In this document: positions 1 through 8,085 of the stretch, in pieces
Layout: each line of letters opens with the position of its first letter
How positions within the stretch are numbered: position 1 is the first letter of the stretch
Source of the DNA: Bacillus subtilis
Lineage (GTDB): Bacteria > Pseudomonadota > Alphaproteobacteria > Rhizobiales > Rhizobiaceae
Assembly (NCBI GenBank): GCA_021733665.1
Contig: JAHREI010000002.1
Location: forward strand, 310,001-374,000
Direction: 5' to 3'
DNA length: 64,000 nt
Program-made: the position numbers and the translations under genes
The notes under the pieces: model-generated
The model's input: only the letters and a program-made list of their open reading frames with translations
Told to the model about the DNA's origin: nothing
The model's database searches: none

Positions 1-33
1 AATCTCTCTGATTTAGAAAACAACTTAATAAAA

Positions 34-59
34 AGCCCCGCAAACTGCGGGGCTTTTTT
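34..59 (-). terminator. Bidirectional intrinsic terminator
   Basis: An 8-bp stem (AGCCCCGC at 34-41 with GCGGGGCT at 47-54) around a 5-base loop is flanked by an A-run on the left and a T-run on the right, so it can stop transcription from either side. It lies just after the end of the leftward TonB receptor gene (stop at 64) and probably also ends a rightward gene outside the window. Confidence 0.85.
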
Positions 60-63
60 GTTT

Positions 64-2388
64 TTAGAACTGTCGGCTGAGACTGACTTTAAAGTTCCTG
101 CCGGGCATCGCTGAAATGCCATCGCTTAGATATGGCTCATATTTCTTGTCGAAAATATTATCGAGGCCGATATCCAGTTTGGTATCTTTCATCATACCGC
201 TTTGCGGTGCCCATGTAAGAAACAGATCATGGATACCATAGCCGGCACTTTCTGGGCGGGCATAGTCCTTGCCACCCTGATTATGTGGTGTTTTGGTCTG
301 TCTGGCGACAAATGTACCTGTCCAGCCCAGTGTCAGGTCCTGATCCGGTAGTTTCCAGCCAAGTGTGGTAACCAGTGTCGCCGGAGCCAGATCTTTGAGA
401 TAAGTATCATAGCCATAGATGTTATTCAGAGCACCATGACGGCTGCCATACATGGTGGAGAAAGCCACATCAGCAAACATAGTGGTTGTATCATAATGCG
501 CTGAAAGCTCGATGCCTGTGGAATAATAGGATGGCAGATTCCAATAAGTGTCGCCATCACCACGTTTTTCCGGAGCGTTTTTGGTGCCAAAACGTCTGTT
601 AATCGGATTGGTGACGTGGTTGTAATAGGCTGTTGCACGTATCTTTAGCTGATCATCACTCATGAAGAGCTGATCGTGAATCGTTTCCACACCGATCTGA
701 AAGTTATTATTACGTTCAACTTCAAGGCCGCGACTGGTGCGTGGCAGACTGCTGCTGGCGCTTTGTGTCGAATAAAGCTCATCAATATTCGGCATACGCA
801 TAGCATAAGCCCAGTCGGCAAACAGACGTAGACTTGAGTTTGCATCATAAGTTATGCTCAAGCCCGGTGTCAGGCCGTCGTGACTCACTGCGCTGTAATC
901 ATGACCAATTGCAGGATTATTATATGTTTTTGCAGCGTTTGGCTTGCCTGTGGAGCGAACATAATCGTAGCGCAGACCCGGAATAATCGTCAGCTGATCA
1001 GTCAGGGCAATCTTATCAATCACAAAAGCGCTGAACGTTTCCTGCTTGCCTTCGGGCATATTATACGGAGCAAAGTAGCCATAATTATAATTGGCATTGT
1101 CTTTATAGCTATCGGCATACATGACAATGTCACGATTGTGCTTCTGCAATTGAATGCCATAATTCAGGCTGTGATTAAAACCGCCGAGCGTGAAATTGGA
1201 AGTGTTCTCGGCTTCAATCCGCAAATCAGAATATTTGGACTCATTCCATTTACCACCAAGTGAAGCACTTGTGCTCACACCATCCGGACGCTCCGCAAAC
1301 ATTGATGTATAAGCGTAGCTGATCATCAGGCGCGTATTGACCAGATCACTGTCACCGCTGAACTTATGTTCAATAGATGAACTGAAATCCTTCAGATCTC
1401 GCCAGGCGAGGCGGCGGCGGATTGCTTCATAATATCCGTATTTTTTAACGTCACTGCCGATCGGTTCCACCTGACCACGGATAGCCGCAGGCGGGCCCCA
1501 GTTCTGGCTCGTGCCGTAGCTTGCAGTGGCTTTCAGTTCATGACCGTCAGCACTGGCGCTGCCTTTGGTGGAAAATGAGGTAAGCATGCTATCGGAGAAA
1601 TTATAGCGCTCGCCGCCGCCGATGCGCATGTCATCGGTTTTACGCCATGTTACCGCGGCAAGACCGTCAAAGGTAATGCCGCTATAATCTGTACGGCCAT
1701 AAATGGCACCGCTTTGCACCCAGCCTTTATTGGCTGTCTGATAAGCTGTTTTAGACCAGAGACCCCAGTTTTCACCATCGCGCAACATATCTGCTGCATC
1801 TTTGGTTTCCATTTTTATAGTGCCGCCAAAGCCACCATTGCCGTATTTAACGGAGGTTGCTCCTTTTTCGATCTCAACGCTTTTGAGCAATTCCGGTTCA
1901 ATGAAAACCGTGCCCTGATCATAGCGTTCGAAATTCTTTTGAGCGCCGTCCATAATGATGCGCACATCTGTCTGACGGGCAAAACCGCGAATTGCGATAC
2001 TCTGTCCCTGAATGCGTACGCCGCCGAGCATTGTAACGCCCGGTGTATTCTTCACCAGCTCCGGCAGGCTGGAGGCCTGCACGCGATCAATCGTCTCACG
2101 ATCGATCGTCACAATATTGGGAGCATCTGTACCATAACTGCCGGTACCGACCATGCCGGTGCTGACAGTAATCGTATTAAGTCGGACGGTGCCGGAAGCT
2201 GCGTCTTTTGGCTGCTGTTTATCGGTGATTTTTTGATTTTGCGCAGTTTGGGCAGCTGCTTCAGTGCTGAAATTCAGCAGGGCGGTCGTGCTTAAAACGG
2301 TGCTTGTAAGAAATAAAACTGTAAATTTTTGCAGGCATGAAAACGTGCGTGCACCGGAGGCTGAACCACCGGCAGCATAAGCGGACAT
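64..2388 (-). CDS. TonB-dependent outer membrane receptor, probably haem/haemoglobin type
   Basis: This 774-residue protein is an outer membrane importer energised by TonB. An atypically long basic N-terminus precedes a signal peptide ending near residue 46 (after AEAAAQ-like residues). A plug domain follows at about 80-200 (TITVS, LPELVKNTPGV, IRGF, EIEKGATSVKYGNGGFGG), then a 22-strand-type barrel ending in the terminal Phe expected for Bam-dependent insertion. The segment AYAMRMPNIDELY near residue 530 aligns in position with the FRAP box of haem receptors, while a clear NPNL box is not seen, so haem/haemoglobin specificity is likely but unproven. An AAGGAG ribosome binding site sits 8 bases before the ATG. 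It lies downstream of an Lrp-type regulator in the same direction but with a 136-bp gap that holds a dyad, so it may have its own promoter. A siderophore receptor is the main alternative. Confidence 0.88.
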   Translation of the reverse strand: MSAYAAGGSASGARTFSCLQKFTVLFLTSTVLSTTALLNFSTEAAAQTAQNQKITDKQQPKDAASGTVRLNTITVSTGMVGTGSYGTDAPNIVTIDRETIDRVQASSLPELVKNTPGVTMLGGVRIQGQSIAIRGFARQTDVRIIMDGAQKNFERYDQGTVFIEPELLKSVEIEKGATSVKYGNGGFGGTIKMETKDAADMLRDGENWGLWSKTAYQTANKGWVQSGAIYGRTDYSGITFDGLAAVTWRKTDDMRIGGGERYNFSDSMLTSFSTKGSASADGHELKATASYGTSQNWGPPAAIRGQVEPIGSDVKKYGYYEAIRRRLAWRDLKDFSSSIEHKFSGDSDLVNTRLMISYAYTSMFAERPDGVSTSASLGGKWNESKYSDLRIEAENTSNFTLGGFNHSLNYGIQLQKHNRDIVMYADSYKDNANYNYGYFAPYNMPEGKQETFSAFVIDKIALTDQLTIIPGLRYDYVRSTGKPNAAKTYNNPAIGHDYSAVSHDGLTPGLSITYDANSSLRLFADWAYAMRMPNIDELYSTQSASSSLPRTSRGLEVERNNNFQIGVETIHDQLFMSDDQLKIRATAYYNHVTNPINRRFGTKNAPEKRGDGDTYWNLPSYYSTGIELSAHYDTTTMFADVAFSTMYGSRHGALNNIYGYDTYLKDLAPATLVTTLGWKLPDQDLTLGWTGTFVARQTKTPHNQGGKDYARPESAGYGIHDLFLTWAPQSGMMKDTKLDIGLDNIFDKKYEPYLSDGISAMPGRNFKVSLSRQF

Positions 2389-2481
2389 AAGCGCAACTCC
2401 TTGGGAGGATGTGTTGTTCAGGCTTTATTAACGAATGAGCCTGCCATAGTGTATTTGTTGCGCTTTGCATATATGTTTTGC

Positions 2482-2510
2482 CTAAACAAGATAAATTTTG
2501 TCGTGTTTAG
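2482..2510. promoter_or_regulatory. Inverted repeat upstream of the TonB receptor gene
   Basis: Arms CTAAACAAGA (2482-2491) and TCGTGTTTAG (2501-2510) match as inverted repeats at 9 of 10 positions with a 9-base AT-rich spacer. There is no T-run, so it is not a good terminator for lrp. Its position about 100 bp upstream of the receptor start fits an operator. It does not match the Irr box and I cannot assign a regulator; the neighbouring Lrp protein is one candidate. Confidence 0.4.
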
Positions 2511-2524
2511 ACTGTGAAATCTGT

Positions 2525-2962
2525 TTACAGGCGCGCTTTGGTGCTACGCGGGGTCGCCAGAAGCAGATTGGTTTCACTGTTGGTAATGCCCGCAACCAGA
2601 CGCACGCGGCGTAGAACACTGTCGAAATCAGTGAGTGTATCGGCATTGATTTCCGCAATCAGATCCCAGCGGCCATTGGTGGTGTGAATTTCCGAAATCT
2701 CCGAGAACCCACCCAGCGCTTTTACCACGCGCTCTGTCACATGGCCTTCAATAGCAATCATCATAATACCGCGAACAGCCTGCTCAACAGTGTCTGCACG
2801 CAGGATAACCGTATAGCCGAGAATGTGGCCGTCTTTTTCCAGTCGCTCGAGGCGGGCGCGGGCGGTTGCGCGGGAAACACCGGCATCCAGTGCTAAATCA
2901 GAGATACTGCGGCGGGCATTGTGACGGAGCAGGGTGATGAGTTTCTGGTCGAGTTCGTCCAC
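2525..2962 (-). CDS. Lrp/AsnC family transcriptional regulator, probable arginine/ornithine catabolism regulator
   Basis: This 145-residue protein has the standard Lrp layout: an N-terminal winged helix-turn-helix (MDELDQKLITLLRHNARRS onward, recognition region GVSRATARARLERLEKDG near 28-45) and a C-terminal RAM/AsnC ligand-binding and oligomerisation domain from about residue 65. The start is GTG at 2962; the nearby ATG at 2971-2973 is out of frame and an in-frame stop lies a few codons upstream. It is divergent from arginase and ornithine cyclodeaminase. In rhizobia and Agrobacterium, Lrp-type activators in this position respond to arginine or ornithine, so that role is inferred here. A 21-bp dyad in the shared intergenic region is a candidate binding site. 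Confidence 0.88.
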   Translation of the reverse strand: MDELDQKLITLLRHNARRSISDLALDAGVSRATARARLERLEKDGHILGYTVILRADTVEQAVRGIMMIAIEGHVTERVVKALGGFSEISEIHTTNGRWDLIAEINADTLTDFDSVLRRVRLVAGITNSETNLLLATPRSTKARL

Positions 2963-3053
2963 GGTCTTACCATTTTGTTTATTTAACTAATCATTCTGAT
3001 AAAGCATCTGTGGAGATTTGCCAATCTTCTCTGTCCACTCTGCCAATGATTCA

Positions 3054-3074
3054 TGATTTTATACAGGAAAATCA
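3054..3074. promoter_or_regulatory. Candidate operator in the lrp-arginase divergent region
   Basis: A perfect 7-bp inverted repeat, TGATTTT (3054-3060) and AAAATCA (3068-3074), is separated by 7 bases. It lies between the divergent lrp (start 2962) and arginase (start 3134) genes, about 60 bp before the arginase start. Size and AT-rich arms suit an Lrp-type dimer site. Function is inferred. Confidence 0.5.
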
Positions 3075-3133
3075 CAGTCCGGATTGCGTTTGAGCGGTCG
3101 GCTTGTGGAAAATGATAGTCGTGAGGAACATAT

Positions 3134-4057
3134 ATGCATTGTAAGCTGATTGGTGCACCCGTACAGGACGGAACCGGACGCATGGGCTGTGAAATGGGGC
3201 CGAGCGCTTTTCGCGCTGCCGGACTGACACAGGCTCTGGAAGATCTGGGTCATAATGTGACCGATCTTGGCAATGTAGAACCGGCACCAAAACGGACATT
3301 GACCCATTCCAATCCGGCTCTGAAAAATCTTTCTGAAATCGTTGCATGGATTGAGGCGCTGGATAAAGCTGCCTATGACCATAGTGCTGACGGTTTCCCG
3401 ATTTTCCTCGGGGGCGATCATGCATTGGCTGCCGGTACTGTATGCGGTTTGAGCCGTCGCGCCAAAGAGCTGGGACGCCCGCTTTTTGTATTGTGGCTTG
3501 ATGCCCATACGGATTTCCACACATTGGAAACCACCACAAGCGGTAACCTGCATGGTACACCTGTGGCCTATTATACCGGCCAGAAGGGCTTTGAAGGCAC
3601 ATTCCCTGAAGTGCTGGCACCGGTAGATCCGGCCAATGTCTGCATGATTGGTATCCGCTCGGTTGATCCGGCAGAACGTGTTGCAATCAGCAAGACTGAA
3701 GTCACAGTTAATGACATGCGCATGATTGATGAGCACGGCGTTGTGGCCTTGCTCAACCGCTTCCTGCAGCGTGTTAAAGACGCCAATGGTCTGCTGCATG
3801 TCAGCCTTGATGTGGATTTCCTTGATCCGAATATCGCACCCGCTGTTGGTACAACTGTACCGGGCGGCGCGACTTTCCGCGAAGCGCATCTGATTATGGA
3901 AATGCTGCATGACAGCGAATTGGTCACCAGTTTTGAGGCTGTCGAGCTTAATCCGTTCCTTGATGAGCGCGGTCGCACGGCCTTCCTGATGGTCGATCTG
4001 ATCGCCAGCCTGATGGGGCGGAGCGTGATGGATCGTCCGACACGCAGCTTCGCATAG
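3134..4057 (+). CDS. rocF: Arginase
   Basis: This 307-residue ureohydrolase converts L-arginine to ornithine and urea in the cytoplasm. The manganese-binding signatures of the family are all present: GGDHA at 93-97 (His96), DAHTD at 123-127 (Asp123, His125, Asp127), SGNLHG at 136-141, and SLDVDFLDP at 224-232 (Asp226, Asp228). Length is typical for bacterial arginase. A GAGGAA ribosome binding site lies 5 bases before the ATG. Ornithine cyclodeaminase follows on the same strand after a terminator-like hairpin, giving a two-step arginine to proline route, and a divergent Lrp-type regulator probably controls it. In Agrobacterium and Brucella the gene is also called arcA. Agmatinase is less likely because the context and the SGNLHG loop fit arginase. 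Confidence 0.95.
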   Translation: MHCKLIGAPVQDGTGRMGCEMGPSAFRAAGLTQALEDLGHNVTDLGNVEPAPKRTLTHSNPALKNLSEIVAWIEALDKAAYDHSADGFPIFLGGDHALAAGTVCGLSRRAKELGRPLFVLWLDAHTDFHTLETTTSGNLHGTPVAYYTGQKGFEGTFPEVLAPVDPANVCMIGIRSVDPAERVAISKTEVTVNDMRMIDEHGVVALLNRFLQRVKDANGLLHVSLDVDFLDPNIAPAVGTTVPGGATFREAHLIMEMLHDSELVTSFEAVELNPFLDERGRTAFLMVDLIASLMGRSVMDRPTRSFA

Positions 4058-4076
4058 AGCTGAAAGTTTCAATAAC

Positions 4077-4116
4077 AGAGCGCCCGCAAGCCAGAAGGTA
4101 AGCAGGCGCTCTTTCT
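4077..4116 (+). terminator. Intrinsic terminator or attenuator between arginase and ornithine cyclodeaminase
   Basis: Arms AGAGCGCC (4077-4084) and GGCGCTCT (4105-4112) form an 8-bp stem with a 20-base loop, followed by TTCTT. It lies 20 bp after the arginase stop. It could lower expression of the downstream gene or separate the two transcripts. Confidence 0.6.
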
Positions 4117-4259
4117 TGGTTTAAAAAGCAGTTTCAAAATCAGTGGTAACCAGTTTACTCATGAGATTGCGCCATTCAACAAGCAGAGCAATTTTCCCCT
4201 ACGGGAAGAAGATACTGCTCTGATACAGGTTCCGGCAGTGACCGGAGGGAGATAGCCTG

Positions 4260-5330
4260 ATGCGTGACAGAACAACTTTGAATCTTGTACCATTTGTCAG
4301 TGTTGATCACATGATGAAGCTGGTTCTTAAAATCGGTATTGAAGAGTTTCTCAAAGAACTCTGCGCCTATGTGGAAGAAGATTTCCTGCGCTGGGAAAAA
4401 TTCGATAAAACCCCGCGCGTTGCTTCGCACTCCCATGACGGTGTGATCGAACTGATGCCGACAAGCGACGGTAATCTCTATGGCTTTAAATATGTAAACG
4501 GCCATCCGAAGAACATGAAAGATGGTCTGCAGACTGTTGCTGCCTTCGGCATGCTTTCTGATGTCGATACCGGTTATCCGGTTCTGCTCACAGAAATGAC
4601 CATTCTGACCGCTCTGCGTACGGCTGCGACTTCGGCTGTTGTTGCCAAATATCTGGCACCGGAAAATGCGCAGACCATGGCGATTATCGGCAATGGCGCA
4701 CAGTCCGAGTTTCAGGCACTGGCGTTCAAAGCACTGCTCGGCGTGAAGTCGCTGCGTCTCTATGATATCGACCCGACTGCAACTGAGAAGTGCAAACAGA
4801 ACCTCGCACGTTTTGGTTTTGATATCGTTACCTGCACCAGTGCAGAAGATGCAGCGCAGGGCGCACAGATCATCACCACTGTTACCGCAGACAAGCAGAA
4901 TGCAACAATCCTGACCGACAATATGATCGGCAGCGGCATTCATATCAACGGCGTTGGCGGTGACTGCCCGGGCAAGACAGAAATGCACAAAGACATTCTG
5001 CTGCGCTCCGATATCTTTGTTGAATATCCGCCGCAGACCCGCATTGAAGGCGAAATCCAGCAGCTCGATGCCGATCATCCGGTTATCGAAATGTGGCAGG
5101 TGATGAACGGTACTGTACCGGGTCGCCGCGATCAGAACCAGATCACCTTGTTTGACTCGGTTGGTTTCGCAACCGAAGATTTCTCGGCACTGCGCTACGT
5201 GCATGACAAGCTGAAATCAACCGGCCTGTTTGAAAACCTTGATCTGCTGGCAGATCCGGATGAGCCGCGTGACCTTTTCGGTATGCTGCTGCGTTGTGAA
5301 AAGAAGCTCGCTGAAGAAGCAGCTGCTTAA
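4260..5330 (+). CDS. arcB: Ornithine cyclodeaminase
   Basis: This 356-residue NAD-dependent enzyme of the ornithine cyclodeaminase/mu-crystallin family turns ornithine into proline and ammonia. The Rossmann nucleotide motif GNGAQSEFQ is at 144-152. The substrate-site Lys77 (GFKYVNGHP) and Asp235 (GVGGDCPGK) are conserved, as is the C-terminal DSVGFATEDFSALR block. A GGAGGG ribosome binding site precedes the ATG by about 10 bases. It follows arginase on the same strand, completing arginine breakdown to proline. A hairpin between the two genes and a 200-bp gap suggest attenuation or a second promoter. Confidence 0.94.
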   Translation: MRDRTTLNLVPFVSVDHMMKLVLKIGIEEFLKELCAYVEEDFLRWEKFDKTPRVASHSHDGVIELMPTSDGNLYGFKYVNGHPKNMKDGLQTVAAFGMLSDVDTGYPVLLTEMTILTALRTAATSAVVAKYLAPENAQTMAIIGNGAQSEFQALAFKALLGVKSLRLYDIDPTATEKCKQNLARFGFDIVTCTSAEDAAQGAQIITTVTADKQNATILTDNMIGSGIHINGVGGDCPGKTEMHKDILLRSDIFVEYPPQTRIEGEIQQLDADHPVIEMWQVMNGTVPGRRDQNQITLFDSVGFATEDFSALRYVHDKLKSTGLFENLDLLADPDEPRDLFGMLLRCEKKLAEEAAA

Positions 5331-5345
5331 TTCAGGTTACTATCT

Positions 5346-5378
5346 AAAAAACGGGCAGGGTAACTCCTGCCCGTTTTT
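5346..5378 (+). terminator. Intrinsic terminator after ornithine cyclodeaminase
   Basis: A 9-bp stem (ACGGGCAGG at 5351-5359 with CCTGCCCGT at 5366-5374) is followed by a T-run and preceded by an A-run. It starts about 15 bp after the stop codon. Confidence 0.88.
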
Positions 5379-5441
5379 GTTTGTATTGTTGTAACTGCTT
5401 GTATACTGGACATCACCGGAGCAAGGGAGTAATTGCCGGTT

Positions 5442-5882
5442 ATGGCTCTGCATCTTGTAAAACTTTGTGTGGGATGTGATTCCCTTGAAGATCTGGCAGC
5501 GTGGATTGATTTCCGCCTTGAGGAATGCCGTGCAAATGGCATCGTGCCGGAACAGTTTCATACAACACGAATGGTCCCGAAGCGCCAAGCGGAATTGCTT
5601 GACGGCGGTTCACTCTATTGGGTGATCAAGGGCAATATTCAGGCGCGCCAGCGCTTGCTGGAAGTGCGCACATTTACGGGTGAGGACGGGATTGGCCGTT
5701 GTCATCTGGTGCTGGAGCCGAAAGTCATTCCGACGATTTGGCAGCCCCGCAGAGCGTTTCAGGGCTGGCGTTATATTGCAGATGAAGAAGTGCCGCAGGA
5801 TGATAGAGCCGGAGCGGGCGGTGGCATGCAGGCTTTGCCTGTAGAGCTGCGCCGCGAACTGGCGGCGCTGGGTCTAATTTAA
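5442..5882 (+). CDS. DUF1489 family protein
   Basis: This 146-residue soluble protein matches the alphaproteobacterial DUF1489 family: it begins MALHLVKLCVGCDS, has the central block WVIKGNIQARQRLLEV and the segment HLVLEPKVIPT followed by RAFQGWRY. No catalytic motif is known to me and the function is unknown. I chose ATG 5442 because family members begin MALHLVKL; an in-frame TTG at 5433 would add three residues. The ribosome binding site is AAGGGAG at 5423-5429. It follows a terminator and appears to be a single-gene unit. Confidence 0.85.
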   Translation: MALHLVKLCVGCDSLEDLAAWIDFRLEECRANGIVPEQFHTTRMVPKRQAELLDGGSLYWVIKGNIQARQRLLEVRTFTGEDGIGRCHLVLEPKVIPTIWQPRRAFQGWRYIADEEVPQDDRAGAGGGMQALPVELRRELAALGLI

Positions 5883-5898
5883 AAATACAGCTTATTCT

Positions 5899-5940
5899 TA
5901 GAGCGTGTTGCGTTTAACCGTACCCATTGCGCTCGCTCTA
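5899..5940. repeat. Short palindromic intergenic element
   Basis: The arms TAGAGCG (5899-5905) and CGCTCTA (5934-5940) bound a 42-bp dyad that begins AGAGCGTGTTGCG, resembling the short dispersed hairpins seen elsewhere in the window and in Rhizobiales. It lies between two convergent genes and may also act as a weak bidirectional terminator. Confidence 0.4.
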
Positions 5941-6003
5941 GATTCTTTTAATTGTCGCATGTTCGCGGTAGCTCAAAATGAATACATTTAGCTGTGACAT
6001 GCT

Positions 6004-6291
6004 TTAGCGCAGTTTAAGACGGATTGCTGTGCGTCCGTTGATATTGCCTGTTGCAACACGCACGGATGCTTCCGGCAGGCTGATGCGACGGCTGCGCTGA
6101 GCATTGCAGACCAGCAGGCCGACAAACTCGCGTGTATTGAGCGAAGCACCGTCAGCACGAAGATCGGCAAGACGGGCTGCTGCACTACGCAAAGCATGCA
6201 CGCTGAGCAAGGTGGTTTTGCCCGATTTTGAGTGGTCGGATTCAACCGGATCAACATTGGTGAAACCGAACAGGTTGAGCATATTCGACAT
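6004..6291 (-). CDS. Hypothetical protein (95 aa)
   Basis: I do not recognise this protein. From ATG 6291 it reads MSNMLNLFGFTNVDPVES, then a basic Ala/Arg-rich middle (LRSAAARLADLRADGASLNTREFVGLLV) and a basic C-terminus (SVRVATGNINGRTAIRLKLR). There is no signal peptide or membrane segment. An AAAGGG ribosome binding site precedes the ATG by 6 bases; the longer frame would need a TTG at 6309 and lacks such a site. It lies leftward downstream of dac and of a possible 50-codon frame, so it could be co-transcribed with them. Confidence 0.6.
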   Translation of the reverse strand: MSNMLNLFGFTNVDPVESDHSKSGKTTLLSVHALRSAAARLADLRADGASLNTREFVGLLVCNAQRSRRISLPEASVRVATGNINGRTAIRLKLR

Positions 6292-6312
6292 TGTAAACCC
6301 TTTACACAATAC

Positions 6313-6465
6313 TCATTGGGTTTGCAGATGGTCTGCCAGACTGATGACAGGCTGAACACAAAGCTTGTCATCTCGGATATTACGCAGCGTCAGAGCATAA
6401 CCGGCTGTTACCGGAATAATACGAAATGCTCTGCCGCTTTTTCGAAGGGCGTAACCGCGATACAC
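6313..6465 (-). CDS. Possible small basic protein (50 aa), GTG start
   Basis: A frame open directly after the dac stop codon (6493-6495), and in phase with it, runs 60 sense codons to a TGA at 6313-6315. Read from GTG 6465 it gives 50 residues containing YRGYALRKSGRAFRIIP and AGYALTLRNIRDD, a protein-like basic composition. No good ribosome binding site is visible before the GTG, so the start is uncertain. It ends 21 bp before the start of the next hypothetical gene. It may be a real small gene, a lost C-terminal part of a neighbour, or a chance frame. Confidence 0.35.
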   Translation of the reverse strand: MYRGYALRKSGRAFRIIPVTAGYALTLRNIRDDKLCVQPVISLADHLQTQ

Positions 6466-6492
6466 TTTACGGTTATGCTTTAAACAAATGCC

Positions 6493-8085
6493 TCATCGGG
6501 CAATTGCATAGCAGCTGAATTTTTTCTTTTTGAGGGCATCACAAGCATCCCATGCAGCTGTTTTGGTTTCAAAGCCAACGAAGCGAGCGCGGTAGAAAGT
6601 GTTGTTACCCTTGTTGAAGGTTTCAGTCATCGGCGAGGTGGCGCGCAATGTACTGCCAGCCTGCTGAGCAGCTTTGTTCAGCATTTCTTGCGCCTGATTT
6701 TCGCTTGGCAGGGAGCCAATCTGGATTGCCCATGCACCGGAAACATCATTGGCAGCAGCCATAGCGACAGCAGTTTGCTCAGGCTGTGGCTGACGTACAT
6801 TTTCCTGCGGAACTGCAATTGGTTCATTGCGAACGGCTGCAACAGGTTTAGGTGCCAGCCCCATACGGGCAGCCGCTGTATTAGCAGAAGCGGTAGTAAC
6901 CGGATCAACATTCGGGATCGACGCTTTAGGTGTCGGAATTGCCACGAGCTGAGAAGAGGTGGAAGCGGCAGGGCGCGGTGTTGGAGAGGCCAGCGCCAGC
7001 ATTTCCGGCTGCTGTGCAGGAACAGGAGGCTGACGGGCAATCACTGCGCTGATGGCATCCTGTGCATTGCCAGCAGAATTCGAAGCGGATGCAACGAGAA
7101 CAGGTTGGTCTGCACGTTCAACAGGAATCGGTACTGCGCGTGGCAACGGGGATGGTGCTGCAGCGACAGCCGGTGCAGCCGGTGCATCATTGCGTGCCAT
7201 CAGCAGGGCATCATTGCCACGACGCGATGGTGTTGCTTTTTCCAGATGCGCCTGAATCAGACGGGTCATTGTCGCATCACGGGATGCGCCTGTATTGCCG
7301 CCCATAACAACAGCAACAATACGACGACCATCGCGGTTGACGGAGGTGACGAGATTGTAGCCGGATGCGTTAACATAGCCAGTTTTAATGCCGTCTACGC
7401 CTTCAATACGACCAAGAAGGCGGTTGTGACCATTGATGGTCTTGCCGCGGAACTGGAAGCTGGAGCGGCCGAAATAGCCGTAATACTGCGGATAATGCTG
7501 ACGCAGAGCGATACCGAGAATCGCCATATCCCGCGCAGTGGTCTGCTGGTTCGGGTTAGGCAGACCCGAAGCATTGCGGAATGTGGTCGAGCGCATGCCG
7601 AGGCGGCGCGCTTTTGCGGTCATCATCTGAGCGAAACGAGGTTCAGAACCACCGAGATATTCACCAAGAGCTGCAGCAGCGTCGTTTGCGGAGCGGGTGA
7701 TCAGCGCCATAATGGCATCTTCAACAGTGATGGTCTGGCCTGCTGCCACACCGATCTTTGTCGGTGGACGGGAGGCTGCATATTTGGAAAACGGGATTTT
7801 GGTATTTTTGTTGATGCGACCGGCCTGCATAGCTTCAAAAACCATGTAAAGCGTCATCATCTTGGTAAGCGATGCAGGAAAGCGCTTGGCATCGGCGCTT
7901 TCAGCAAACAAAGTTTTACCTGTGTTAGCGTCGATCACGATTGCTGCGTGGCGCGATGGATTTTTCGCTGCCTGCGCTGAATCTGTTACAACGGTAAGAG
8001 ATACGGCGCCGACCATTGTTACTGCTAACAATGAGCGGGCCGCAATCTTGATGCCGGATGCGGCGTGACGGAACGCATGATACAC
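6493..8085 (-). CDS. D-alanyl-D-alanine carboxypeptidase with C-terminal SPOR domain
   Basis: This 530-residue penicillin-binding protein trims the terminal D-Ala of peptidoglycan pentapeptides in the periplasm. A signal peptide covers residues 1-40 (cleavage after DSAQAA). The peptidase S11 domain at about 42-290 has all catalytic motifs: SLTK at 72-75 (Ser72), SAN at 132-134 and KTG at 234-236. A long Pro/Ala-rich, low-complexity linker spans about 295-440. The last 80 residues (GAWAIQIGSLPSENQAQEML to the end) form a SPOR domain, which binds denuded glycan at division septa. No C-terminal amphipathic membrane anchor is seen. The SPOR fusion is known in Rhizobiales and suggests septal recruitment. 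It is transcribed leftward, divergent from clpS across a 687-bp gap. Confidence 0.93.
   Translation of the reverse strand: MYHAFRHAASGIKIAARSLLAVTMVGAVSLTVVTDSAQAAKNPSRHAAIVIDANTGKTLFAESADAKRFPASLTKMMTLYMVFEAMQAGRINKNTKIPFSKYAASRPPTKIGVAAGQTITVEDAIMALITRSANDAAAALGEYLGGSEPRFAQMMTAKARRLGMRSTTFRNASGLPNPNQQTTARDMAILGIALRQHYPQYYGYFGRSSFQFRGKTINGHNRLLGRIEGVDGIKTGYVNASGYNLVTSVNRDGRRIVAVVMGGNTGASRDATMTRLIQAHLEKATPSRRGNDALLMARNDAPAAPAVAAAPSPLPRAVPIPVERADQPVLVASASNSAGNAQDAISAVIARQPPVPAQQPEMLALASPTPRPAASTSSQLVAIPTPKASIPNVDPVTTASANTAAARMGLAPKPVAAVRNEPIAVPQENVRQPQPEQTAVAMAAANDVSGAWAIQIGSLPSENQAQEMLNKAAQQAGSTLRATSPMTETFNKGNNTFYRARFVGFETKTAAWDACDALKKKKFSCYAIAR

Noticed and set aside
880-2295. Plus-strand frames opposite the TonB receptor gene (127 and 193 codons)
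   Set aside because: They lie antisense to a complete receptor gene, have no family resemblance and no ribosome binding sites.
3059-5204. Long minus-strand frames (337 and 342 codons) opposite arginase and ornithine cyclodeaminase
   Set aside because: Both plus-strand genes have complete family motifs. The antisense frames are rich in Cys, His and Ile in the way expected of antisense translation.
6688-7980. 430-codon plus-strand frame opposite dac
   Set aside because: Its composition (very high Cys, Arg, His) is a by-product of the codon use of dac, which has all catalytic motifs.
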